Shown one piece after another: positions 1 to 6,472 of a stretch of 11,077 nt of DNA. Under the pieces are notes generated by a model. The model was given only the letters and a program-made list of their open reading frames with translations. It did no database searches and was not told the DNA's origin. A program made the translations under genes and the position numbers. Origin of the DNA: CAYLZN01 sp964387935. Lineage in GTDB: Bacteria; Acidobacteriota; Vicinamibacteria; Vicinamibacterales; JAFNAJ01. Every line of letters starts with the position of its first letter. Within the stretch, counting starts at the first letter, position 1. The stretch covers positions 1 through 11,077 of the forward strand of contig CAYLZN010000195.1 of the NCBI GenBank assembly GCA_964387935.1, read 5' to 3'.

Positions 1-456
1 AAGGAAGGCTCCACCATCTCCGGGTTCGCCGACGCGTTCGCGCAGGCGATCTCCTACGCGCTGCAGTACGGCGTGCCGCTCCAGGTGCTCGTGGACAAGT
101 TCAGCCACGTGCGCTTCGAGCCCTCGGGCATGACGAGGAACCCCGAGGTGCGCTTCGCCAAGTCGATCGTGGACTACGTGTTCCGGTGGATGGCGACGAA
201 GTTCCTCTCGCCCGAGGCGCAGTTCGAGGCCGGAGTGAACCGTGACATGCCCGTGCCGGCCGCAGTGGCCGACGTCGGCCTGTCGCTGCCGGCCGCCGAG
301 GCCGCGCCGGCGGCCCCGGCGCCGCAGAGCGCCGCGTTTGCCGCCATCCAGAACCAGGAGGACGCGCCCCCCTGCCCGACCTGCGGCTCGATCATGGTGC
401 GCAGCGGGGCCTGCTACAAGTGCCCGAATTGCGGCACGACGAGCGGCTGCGCGTAG
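1..456 (+). CDS. nrdJ: Vitamin B12-dependent ribonucleotide reductase (class II), C-terminal part only
   Basis: The frame is open from the first base of the window and ends at TAG 454-456, so the start lies outside. The 151 visible residues begin with the class II NrdJ end-of-barrel signature (SGFADAFAQAISYALQYGVP), followed by the FEPSGMTRNPEVRFAKSIVDY block typical of this family. An Ala/Pro-rich linker then leads to a terminal zinc-ribbon-like tail with CPTCG, CYKCPNCG and a final GCA. In this family, cysteines in the C-terminal tail are thought to pass reducing equivalents to the active site. The enzyme converts ribonucleotides to deoxyribonucleotides using adenosylcobalamin and works with or without oxygen. 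The family assignment is firm. The catalytic core and any upstream B12 riboswitch are not in the window. Confidence 0.95.
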   Translation, partial: KEGSTISGFADAFAQAISYALQYGVPLQVLVDKFSHVRFEPSGMTRNPEVRFAKSIVDYVFRWMATKFLSPEAQFEAGVNRDMPVPAAVADVGLSLPAAEAAPAAPAPQSAAFAAIQNQEDAPPCPTCGSIMVRSGACYKCPNCGTTSGCA

Positions 457-504
457 ACGGCGCCGGAGGCGCTCCACAGCCTCGCGGAGTCAGGCCGTTC
501 CCGG

Positions 505-528
505 GCGGGACGAGTACCCTCGTTCCGC
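505..528 (+). other. Strong hairpin between nrdJ and the methyltransferase gene (possible terminator or leader stem)
   Basis: GCGGGACGAG (505-514) pairs with CTCGTTCCGC (519-528) around a TACC loop, giving ten base pairs including one G-U. It lies 48 bases after the nrdJ stop and 36 bases before the preferred methyltransferase start. No T tract follows, so it is not a classical intrinsic terminator. It could stabilise the 3' end of the nrdJ transcript or be a T-less terminator. Confidence 0.4.
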
Positions 529-553
529 ACGGTGGCGTTCTCGGGCCAGGCAC

Positions 554-557
554 GGAG
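554..557 (+). promoter_or_regulatory. Shine-Dalgarno GGAG that decides the methyltransferase start
   Basis: GGAG sits seven bases before GTG 565. The longer in-frame start GTG 532 has no comparable site and lies just after the 505-528 hairpin. This favours the shorter protein. Confidence 0.55.
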
Positions 558-564
558 ACGCATC

Positions 565-1326
565 GTGAACGATGATCGTGCGGTGTCCCTGTTCTTCGAG
601 CTCTTCTCCGGACTGCCCCGGCAGGGCCCCGGGATCCCCGACGCCACGCGACGCGCGCTGGCCCTGATTCCCCCCCTCGGTCCGACGGCACGCATTCTCG
701 ACCTCGGCTGCGGCACCGGGGCCCAGACCCTCGTGCTCGCCGACGCCACTGCGGCCGCGATCGAGGCGATCGACGCCCATCCGCCGTTCGTGGCCGAGCT
801 CAACGCGCGGGCCGAACGGCTCGGCCTCAGCCCACGCGTGCGGGCTCGCGTCGGAGACATGGCCCGTCTCGAGTATCCGCCCGGCACCTTCGACGTGGTG
901 TGGTCAGAGGGCGCCGCCTACAGCATGGGGTTCGATGCAGCGCTGGAATCCTGGAGGTCACTGCTGGTACCGGGTGGCCACCTGGCCGTGTCCGAACTCT
1001 GCTGGCTCACGCGAGAACCCGCCCCCGAGTGCCGCGACTTCTTCGCCAGCGAGTACCCGGCCATGCGCGACCTCGACGCGGTGGTCGCCGCTGGCGTCCC
1101 GTACGGGTACCGCACGGTCGGCCACTTCGTCCTGCCGCCGTCCGCCTGGTGGGATGACTACTATCAGCCGCTCGAGCGTCGCCTCGAGGCCTTCACCGAC
1201 AGACACCGGGACGACCCCGTGGCGCTCGAGATTGCGGGCCAGACCGCGCGTGAGATCGCGATCTTCACCCGCCACCACGAGGCGTACGGCTACGTGTTCG
1301 TCGTGATGCAGACGCCCGCGGCCTGA
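565..1326 (+). CDS. Class I SAM-dependent methyltransferase, substrate unknown
   Basis: From GTG 565 this encodes 253 residues; GTG 532 would add 11. Motif I (DLGCGTG, residues 46-52) forms the SAM-binding glycine loop. D70 at the end of the second strand probably contacts the ribose, D98 (VGDM) fits the adenine-binding acid, FDVVWSEGA (109-117) is motif IV, and LLVPGGHLAVSE (133-144) is the post-motif strand. The N-terminal FSGLPRQGPG stretch recurs in UbiE/YafE-like methyltransferases of this size. The C-terminal part (residues 150-250), rich in Trp, Tyr and His, would shape the acceptor pocket, which I cannot identify. Its last 62 bases overlap the convergent kinase gene. The fold is certain but the substrate is not; no neighbour suggests one. 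Confidence 0.88.
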   Translation: MNDDRAVSLFFELFSGLPRQGPGIPDATRRALALIPPLGPTARILDLGCGTGAQTLVLADATAAAIEAIDAHPPFVAELNARAERLGLSPRVRARVGDMARLEYPPGTFDVVWSEGAAYSMGFDAALESWRSLLVPGGHLAVSELCWLTREPAPECRDFFASEYPAMRDLDAVVAAGVPYGYRTVGHFVLPPSAWWDDYYQPLERRLEAFTDRHRDDPVALEIAGQTAREIAIFTRHHEAYGYVFVVMQTPAA

Positions 1327-1858
1327 CGAGGACCGCCTCGACGTGCCGGATGGCCGCCTCGAGGCGGACCGCGCCCTGGCCGTCCACCTCGACGAACGCC
1401 ACGCCGGCGCTGACGAGCGCGCGGTGAAACAGCGCGTGCATGTCGTCGCGCCCATCGGGCCGGTCACGCACGCCGTCGGCCACCCACGGCAGGTCGGGCC
1501 GGGGCAGGAGATACAGGTCCCCGGCTCTCGCAAGGGCGGTCTCCTCGATCCAGGGCGGGCATGCGCCGTAGTAGTGGCGGGCGTAGATCGCCGTGCTGAG
1601 CAGGTCCGTGTCCTTGACCACGAGCGCCCCGGCTCGAGCCACCGCAGCGTCCTCGCCTGCCACCTGGCCGCGGGCGATGGGCTCGACGTCGGACGCATCG
1701 AGCGGGGCGCCCTTGCGGTCGAAATAGATGCGGGCGAACTCGTCGGAACACGGCGCGTCGAAGTGCGCCGCGAGCGCCAGGGCCAGCGTGGACTTGCCCG
1801 TGCACTCGGACCCCGTTACGACGACGACGAAGGGGTCGCCGTGAGAGCGTCGGCCCAT
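1265..1858 (-). CDS. NadR-type P-loop kinase (AAA_28-like), candidate thiamine or nicotinamide riboside kinase
   Basis: The protein has 197 residues from ATG 1858 and is the third gene after the TPP riboswitch. Walker A is GSECTGKST (16-24). DEFARIYF (39-46), KDTDLLSTAIYARHYYG (82-98) and YLLPRPDLPWVADGVRDRP (116-134) match the kinase domain of NadR, which phosphorylates nicotinamide riboside. The NadR adenylyltransferase domain and helix-turn-helix are absent. The riboswitch points to thiamine as substrate, giving thiamine monophosphate; this is inference. The gene starts inside the 3' end of the transporter gene (43-base overlap), so translation is probably coupled. ATG 1867 is an alternative start, and GGAGG lies only two bases before ATG 1858. 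The Arg-rich tail (residues 179-197) is the part that overlaps the methyltransferase gene and lies beyond the usual domain. Confidence 0.85.
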   Translation of the reverse strand: MGRRSHGDPFVVVVTGSECTGKSTLALALAAHFDAPCSDEFARIYFDRKGAPLDASDVEPIARGQVAGEDAAVARAGALVVKDTDLLSTAIYARHYYGACPPWIEETALARAGDLYLLPRPDLPWVADGVRDRPDGRDDMHALFHRALVSAGVAFVEVDGQGAVRLEAAIRHVEAVLVRPRASASRRTRSRTPRGGG

Positions 1859-2391
1859 TGCCTCCATCCGAGGACCGCGAGGCCCAGGTACACGGCGTAG
1901 AGCAGGGCCGTCATGGCGAGGCCCTGAGAGAGGTACATCGCCACGTACACGACATCCACGACCAGCCACACGAGCCAGTTCTCGATCCACTTGCGCGTCT
2001 GCATGAACTGCGCGACGAGGCTCGCCGAGGTGGTGGTGGCGTCGGTCCAGGGCAGCGCCGCATCCGTGCGGAACGCGAGCCAGCCGCCCAGCAGGCCCGC
2101 GCCGGCCAGTGCCGTCCCGGCCAGGAACGGCCACGCCACGCCGGGCACGCGCGACACGCGCAATCGCTCGTGACCAGGCCCGCCGCGCAACCAGGCATGC
2201 CACCCGTAGCTGGCGAGCAGCACGTAGACGACCTGCAGGCCCATGGCGCCGTAGAGGCGTGCGTCGTAGAACACCAGGATGAACAGGCTCACGCTGACGA
2301 TGCCCAGGGGCCAGCAGAGGATGTGCTCGCGGGTCGTGAGCCAGACGGCCAGGATGCCCGTGGCCACGCCCGCGATCTCGAGGGGATTCAT
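1816..2391 (-). CDS. pnuT: PnuC-family inner-membrane vitamin transporter, probably PnuT (thiamine)
   Basis: This 191-residue, highly hydrophobic protein has the length and pattern of PnuC carriers, with roughly seven membrane segments. Typical features are the first-half YGWHAWLRGG segment and the second-half KWIENWLVWLVVDVVYV and GWRQW blocks. PnuC proteins move a vitamin by facilitated diffusion and rely on a cytoplasmic kinase to trap it. Homology alone would suggest nicotinamide riboside. The upstream TPP riboswitch and TonB-dependent receptor match the PnuT thiamine arrangement described from comparative genomics, notably in Bacteroidetes. It starts eight bases after the receptor stop without a clear ribosome site, and its 3' end overlaps the kinase start, so the three genes are almost certainly one operon. 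The same frame stays open far upstream through the receptor gene, but that part is a shadow. Confidence 0.87.
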   Translation of the reverse strand: MNPLEIAGVATGILAVWLTTREHILCWPLGIVSVSLFILVFYDARLYGAMGLQVVYVLLASYGWHAWLRGGPGHERLRVSRVPGVAWPFLAGTALAGAGLLGGWLAFRTDAALPWTDATTTSASLVAQFMQTRKWIENWLVWLVVDVVYVAMYLSQGLAMTALLYAVYLGLAVLGWRQWADALTATPSSSS

Positions 2392-2399
2392 GCCCGGCG

Positions 2400-4772
2400 T
2401 CAGAACGACAGGTCGAGCACGGCGACCACCGATCGTGTCGCCAGCGGGTAGTAATAGGGGATGCCTCCGGGGGTATCTGCCCCGTCGGCCGACCGCGTGA
2501 GGTAGCGGTAGCTGTAGCCGGACGGCAGCGCGCGACGTTCGTCCAGCAGGTTCTCGCCCTGGAGGCGAAGTCGCGGCGACGCGGCCGCGAGCCACGGGAG
2601 GATGCGCCCGAGGTCGAGGCCCACCGAGGCGTCCAGCAGGAAGAAGTCCGGCGTCGTGAACACGTCGTCTCCGGTGTTGTCCAGGTGCGTGCGGCCGACG
2701 TATCGGCCCGACGCGGCGAGCGACGCCCACGGTGTCGCCCGATACTCCAGCGACAGCGTGGTCAGCATGCCCGGCGAGAGGAGCGGTGGCACGTCGCGAT
2801 GCACGAGGCTGGTCGAGGCGACGTAGGCGCCCTCCACGTCGTACACGTCGTAGAACTGCGTCCACGTCGCAATCCTGTTGAACGCGAACGTCGCACTCTG
2901 GCGCACGGTCACGGCTGGCCGGACCCGCCACGCGTACTCGAGTTCCAGGCCTCGTCGGGCACTGCGGTCCACGTTGCGCCGCACCGGCAGGCCGATCTCC
3001 GACAGTTCCCCGGCGGCCGCGATTTCGTCCCGGAACTCCATCAGGTAGATGTTCGCGCTGGCGGAGAATCCTGGCCGCGCCAGGTCGAGGCCGGCTTCGA
3101 CGTTGAACACCCGCTCGGGATCCACGGCCTCGAGGTCGTACGGCAGCGTTGGGTTGTCCTCGCCGGACAGCATGTCCGATCGTCCCGGCTCGCGTCCGGC
3201 GGTCCCGATGGAACCGTAGGCGCTCACGCCCGCGCCCAGGTCCACACGCGTGCCCGCCTTGGGATTGAAGAAGGTCCACGAGACCGAGCCCAGATCGAGA
3301 TCGCCCTGGAAGGCGAATCGGGCCCAGCGCAGTTGCGCGTCGGCGTAGTGATGCCAGCGGCCCGCGTCGTACGCGAACTTGACGAAGGTGTTGACCTCGT
3401 TCTTGTATCCACGGTTCGCGTAGTCTTCCCGCCCGTCGACGACTTCGCGCGTGTGACGGCTGTCGAAGTCGCTCACGTGCGCGCCCCAGGTGAACCACGT
3501 CGACCCCGTGCGCCTCGTCAGGGTCGTCGTGGCCCCGACAGCCCGCCAGTCCAGCCCGTACTGGAACAGGCCGCCCGGCTCGGCGCGTGCATCCCGGATC
3601 CGGTACCAGCCGTCCGCGCCGTTGTAGTAGCCCTGCAGGGAGAACTCGCTGGAGGGTCCGACGGCGCGATGGAACTGCGCCTGCACGAACCGCTGGCCGA
3701 AGTCGTCGCGCTCGTCGGCGGCCATCGGGTTGACGCGTCGATCCCGGGCGAGCTGGTCCGGGTCGCTGGCCAGGAACGCGAGCTGGTTCTCGGCCTGTCC
3801 CGCGAACCCGAACACCTTGAAGAACGACGCGGCGCCCTGGCGGGACGCGCCGAAGTACGCCGCGCGCTGGACGGAACCCGCGTGGCGGCGGTAGCCATCC
3901 GTCTCCTGGTAGGCCGCATGGCCGTACAGCCTGAGTCCTCCCGCGAGCGAGCCCGAGTGCGCCGTGAGGTTCGTGCGGACGGCGCCGAAGGAGCCGCCCC
4001 CGACGCGCGCGCCGAACGACGGCGTGTCCCTGAAGTCCACGCTGGCGAAGTTGACCGAGCCGACAAACGACGCCGAGCCGACCGTGGACGTGCCGACGCC
4101 GCGCTGGACCTGGATGCTCTCGATGGCGCTGGCGAAGTCGCCGAAGTTGGCGAAGTAGAACGCCGAGTCCTCGGGCTCGTTCAGCGGCACGCCATCGAGC
4201 GTGACGTTCATCCGCGTCTGGGGGATCCCGCGCAGGGACAGGTACGAGTAGCCCGTTTCGGCGCCCGAGTCGGAGTACTGGGTCAGCGACGGGACGCGCT
4301 CGAGCAGGAACGGCATCTCCTGGCCGTAGTTGAGGCGTTCGATCTCGTGTCGGGGGATGTCCCGCTTCGTGACCGGCGTGTCCGCCGGGGCCCGCACGGC
4401 CGCCACGACCACGTCCTCCGCGAAGCGCGGCGTGACGGACAGCTCGATGTCGATGCCGGTGGTGTCGGCGGCCACGACCAGGTGCCGGTCGAAGGTCATG
4501 TAGTCCGGGTGCGCCACGGTGACCGTGACGCGTCCGGGCGGCACGAGAATCGCCCACGTCCCCTGCGCGTCGGTCAACGTCGAGGCGTGGACCTCGGGTG
4601 ACGTGGCGGACGTCGCGACGATGGTGGCGCCGGGAACCGGCGCCCCGTTCGCCATTCGAACCGTGCCCGCGACGCGGTACTCCGCGCCCTGCGCGCCGGC
4701 GCGCGCCGCCGGCCACGCGACGCCGACGAGCGCGAGCACGACCAGTCCGACGAGTCGATCACGAGTGGACAT
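2400..4772 (-). CDS. TonB-dependent outer-membrane receptor, probable thiamine importer (OMR1-like)
   Basis: The protein has 790 residues. A signal peptide covers about residues 1-27 (MSTRDRL, a hydrophobic core, then ARAGAQ). A carboxypeptidase-regulatory-like beta domain follows at 31-112 (VAGTVRMANGAPVPGATIV). A possible TonB box lies at 119-125 (EDVVVAA). The plug domain spans about 135-245, with FLLERVPSLTQYSDSG, LSLRGIPQTRMNVTLDGVPLNE and IESIQVQRGVGTST as signatures. The remainder is an alternating beta barrel ending in the outer-membrane-type terminus AVLDLSF. ATG 4772 is chosen because GGGAGGAGG sits seven bases upstream and the signal peptide starts there; upstream in-frame ATGs overlap that site. 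The TPP riboswitch in its leader and the PnuT-type gene behind it suggest thiamine or a thiamine phosphate as cargo; that specificity is inferred. Confidence 0.93.
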   Translation of the reverse strand: MSTRDRLVGLVVLALVGVAWPAARAGAQGAEYRVAGTVRMANGAPVPGATIVATSATSPEVHASTLTDAQGTWAILVPPGRVTVTVAHPDYMTFDRHLVVAADTTGIDIELSVTPRFAEDVVVAAVRAPADTPVTKRDIPRHEIERLNYGQEMPFLLERVPSLTQYSDSGAETGYSYLSLRGIPQTRMNVTLDGVPLNEPEDSAFYFANFGDFASAIESIQVQRGVGTSTVGSASFVGSVNFASVDFRDTPSFGARVGGGSFGAVRTNLTAHSGSLAGGLRLYGHAAYQETDGYRRHAGSVQRAAYFGASRQGAASFFKVFGFAGQAENQLAFLASDPDQLARDRRVNPMAADERDDFGQRFVQAQFHRAVGPSSEFSLQGYYNGADGWYRIRDARAEPGGLFQYGLDWRAVGATTTLTRRTGSTWFTWGAHVSDFDSRHTREVVDGREDYANRGYKNEVNTFVKFAYDAGRWHHYADAQLRWARFAFQGDLDLGSVSWTFFNPKAGTRVDLGAGVSAYGSIGTAGREPGRSDMLSGEDNPTLPYDLEAVDPERVFNVEAGLDLARPGFSASANIYLMEFRDEIAAAGELSEIGLPVRRNVDRSARRGLELEYAWRVRPAVTVRQSATFAFNRIATWTQFYDVYDVEGAYVASTSLVHRDVPPLLSPGMLTTLSLEYRATPWASLAASGRYVGRTHLDNTGDDVFTTPDFFLLDASVGLDLGRILPWLAAASPRLRLQGENLLDERRALPSGYSYRYLTRSADGADTPGGIPYYYPLATRSVVAVLDLSF

Positions 4773-4779
4773 GAGCACG

Positions 4780-4788
4780 CCTCCTCCC
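4780..4788 (-). promoter_or_regulatory. Shine-Dalgarno GGGAGGAGG of the TonB-dependent receptor
   Basis: This near-perfect purine tract lies seven bases before ATG 4772 and is the strongest ribosome site in the window. It can pair with CCTCCC at 4833-4828 upstream on the same strand, making it a plausible target for riboswitch control. Confidence 0.75.
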
Positions 4789-4825
4789 ATGGACACGCGA
4801 GTCCGCGGGCGAAAGCGGATTCCTT

Positions 4826-4863
4826 GGGGGAGGTCTCGAAGCAAGTGGGGGAGCGTGGCTCCC
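4826..4863 (-). other. Putative riboswitch expression platform: hairpin plus anti-Shine-Dalgarno tract
   Basis: In transcription order, GGGAGC-CAC-GCTCCC (4863-4849) forms a six-base-pair hairpin directly after the aptamer, and CCTCCCCC follows at 4833-4826. The latter can form six perfect pairs (CCTCCC with GGGAGG, 4788-4783) that would hide the receptor's ribosome site. The hairpin is not followed by a T run, so control of translation initiation is more likely than intrinsic termination. This is inferred by eye, without a folding calculation. Confidence 0.45.
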
Positions 4864-4868
4864 GAAAC

Positions 4869-4940
4869 GCCTTCCCTACGCCGGTATCATCCGGATCAGG
4901 TTCGAGGGTCTGATCTCAGGCCGTGTGGCCACCCCTAGGC
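4869..4940 (-). promoter_or_regulatory. TPP riboswitch (THI box) aptamer
   Basis: Read on the minus strand, all conserved THI-box blocks appear in order. GCCT at 4940-4937 pairs with AGGC at 4872-4869 (P1). GGGGT pairs with GACCC (P2). GGCC-ACAC-GGCC forms a short P3, followed by the CTGAGA motif that binds the pyrimidine ring. Then come ACCTGATC, the P5 hairpin CCGG-ATGATA-CCGG and the GCGTAGGGAA block that helps bind the pyrophosphate. The P3 arm is short. TPP binding normally lowers expression of downstream thiamine genes, here the receptor, PnuT-type transporter and kinase. The first 25 or so bases of the aptamer also encode the last residues (KPRGGHTA) and stop codon of the upstream gene. 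Confidence 0.95.
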
Positions 4941-6454
4941 TTACCCGCAGGCCCAGTGTCGCCCGGAACCGTGGTGGTCGTCAACGAGGAAGACGCCGCG
5001 TCCGGGATCCGGGCATCGGCTTCGATCTCGACGAGGTAGTCGGACCCGACGAGAGCGGCCTGCACCAGCGTGTTGGCCGGGCGCACGTGCCCGAACCGCT
5101 CGCCGTGCACGCGGGCGGCGATCTCCCACGTGGCGATGTCCTTCACGAAGACCCGGGTCCGCACCACGTCTTCGAGCCGGCTGCCGAGTGACTGCAGGGC
5201 GCCTTCGATCTTGTCGATGACGAAAAGCGTCTGCGCCGCCAGATCGTGCCCCCCCACGAGCCGCGCGCCGTGAGCCGCCGTGGTGCCCGATACCGCGATG
5301 TGGGAACCGGTCCGCACTGCGCGGCCGTAGCCCGCGAACGCCTCCCAGGCGGTGCCACTCGACGCGACCAGGCGCCCGTCCGGGCGCTCCTCGACGGGAT
5401 ACGGCGCAGGTATCGCGTCCAGATGGTGGCTCAGGTCGCCTGAGGCGGTCAGGAACGGCACGCGCCGGTACTCGTCCCCGCAGTCGCCCGGGATCGGCGT
5501 CAGCCCCGCGCAGGCGTCGGCCACGAGCGCGCGATCCTCGGCATCGAGCGCGAAATCGAACAACCGCAGGTTGTCGGCGACGTGTTCGGTGCGGCCGAGC
5601 CGCGCGCCGATGATGATGCCCCCGACGGCCGGTTCGTCGAGCACGAACCTCGACGCCACGTTGGCGAGCGACACGCCGTGCTTTCGCGCCACCGCCTGCA
5701 GCGCCCGCAGCACGGCCCGGTAGACCGTCCATCCCCCGGCGACCCGGATGAAGCGCCCATACTTCATCTGTGACCAGGTCTCGAGGTGTTCCCAGTCCGG
5801 CTCCGGCGCGTCCAGCCAGCGTTCGCTGAGGAATCCGCCTGCAAGTGTGCCGAAGGCGAGCAGCGAGACGCCTGTCTCGCGGCAGAGCGCGCTCATCCGC
5901 GTCCGGGCGCGCTGGTCGAGCAGCGAGGAGCAGACCTGGTTGGAGACCACCGGGAACCCGCTGTGCACCGCGATCCGCAGGTGGGCCGTATCGAAGTTGG
6001 TCAGTCCCAGGCCACCGATGCGCCCCTCCGCCTGGAGTTCGGCGAGCCACTCCAGGCAGTCGATCCAGCCGGGGTCCGCGTAGTTCCACGCGTGGAACTG
6101 GAGCAGGTCCACCCGATCCCGCCTCAATCGGTCCAGCGACCGCTGCACGGCGGCGCGCACCTCGTCGCGCGTCCGTGATCCGGGCGGGGGCACCCACTTC
6201 GTCAGCACCTCGATCGGGGCCGAGGGATGGCGGGTCGCGAAGATCCCGGCGATGTCCTCCGCCGAGCCGTAGTGGTCGGCCATGTCGAACGTGGTCAGCC
6301 CTGCCTCGACGTACGGCGCCATGGCGTCGGCTGCGGCCTCGAGGTCCAGGCGACGGCCGTGCCGCTCCATGTCGGCGATCTGCCAGAGCCCCGTGACGAG
6401 GCGGGAGATGCTGAGCTGCGGCGACAGCCTGTATCGTTCGACCTGTGTCGGCAT
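4916..6454 (-). CDS. Aldo/keto reductase fused to a C-terminal RidA-like (YjgF) domain
   Basis: This 512-residue fusion has an aldo/keto reductase barrel at about residues 1-320 with the catalytic tetrad D57 and Y62 (FDMADHYG), K86 (VLTKW) and H121 (LLQFHAW), plus late cofactor-binding segments near IIIGARLGRTEHVADNL. A linker leads to a RidA-like domain at about 360-483 (SSGTAWE, RVFVKDIATW, RPANTLVQAA, YLVEIEAD). Classical RidA deaminates reactive enamines and imines using an Arg in the PAR-S/T motif; here that position is N461, so classical activity is doubtful. Residues 484-512 are a Ser/Thr/Pro/Gly-rich tail outside both domains. ATG 6454 has GAGG seven bases upstream and lies 18 bases after the permease stop, suggesting cotranscription. 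The reductase substrate is unknown. Confidence 0.9.
   Translation of the reverse strand: MPTQVERYRLSPQLSISRLVTGLWQIADMERHGRRLDLEAAADAMAPYVEAGLTTFDMADHYGSAEDIAGIFATRHPSAPIEVLTKWVPPPGSRTRDEVRAAVQRSLDRLRRDRVDLLQFHAWNYADPGWIDCLEWLAELQAEGRIGGLGLTNFDTAHLRIAVHSGFPVVSNQVCSSLLDQRARTRMSALCRETGVSLLAFGTLAGGFLSERWLDAPEPDWEHLETWSQMKYGRFIRVAGGWTVYRAVLRALQAVARKHGVSLANVASRFVLDEPAVGGIIIGARLGRTEHVADNLRLFDFALDAEDRALVADACAGLTPIPGDCGDEYRRVPFLTASGDLSHHLDAIPAPYPVEERPDGRLVASSGTAWEAFAGYGRAVRTGSHIAVSGTTAAHGARLVGGHDLAAQTLFVIDKIEGALQSLGSRLEDVVRTRVFVKDIATWEIAARVHGERFGHVRPANTLVQAALVGSDYLVEIEADARIPDAASSSLTTTTVPGDTGPAGKPRGGHTA
4955..4984 (-). promoter_or_regulatory. Candidate promoter for the thiamine uptake operon
   Basis: TTGACG (4984-4979) and GACACT (4960-4955) are separated by 18 bases. 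A start of transcription about seven bases further on (near 4948) would fall just before the P1 stem of the riboswitch at 4940. The -10 keeps only the key A and T positions, so this is a weak but very well placed match. It lies within the coding sequence of the upstream reductase-RidA gene. Confidence 0.4.
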
Positions 6455-6472
6455 GATCGTGCCTCGTCCGCC

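Noticed and set aside
1265..1858. Full-length bifunctional NadR
   Set aside because: The protein is only 197 residues and begins just before the Walker A motif; there is no helix-turn-helix or nucleotidyltransferase domain.
2685..4601. A 638-codon open frame on the plus strand opposite the TonB-dependent receptor
   Set aside because: The composition is typical of an antisense shadow in GC-rich DNA (Arg, Val, His, Gly), with no recognisable domain, signal peptide or ribosome site.
1816..4716. A 966-codon open frame on the minus strand that contains the transporter at its C-terminal end
   Set aside because: Only codons from ATG 2391 onward encode a PnuC-type protein. The upstream 775 codons are Arg/Gly/Pro-rich and run out of frame under the TonB-dependent receptor, whose own frame has clear domains.
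4849..4863. Intrinsic terminator between riboswitch and receptor
   Set aside because: The GGGAGC/GCTCCC hairpin is short and followed by CCACTTGC rather than a T run, so it is kept only as part of a possible translational platform.
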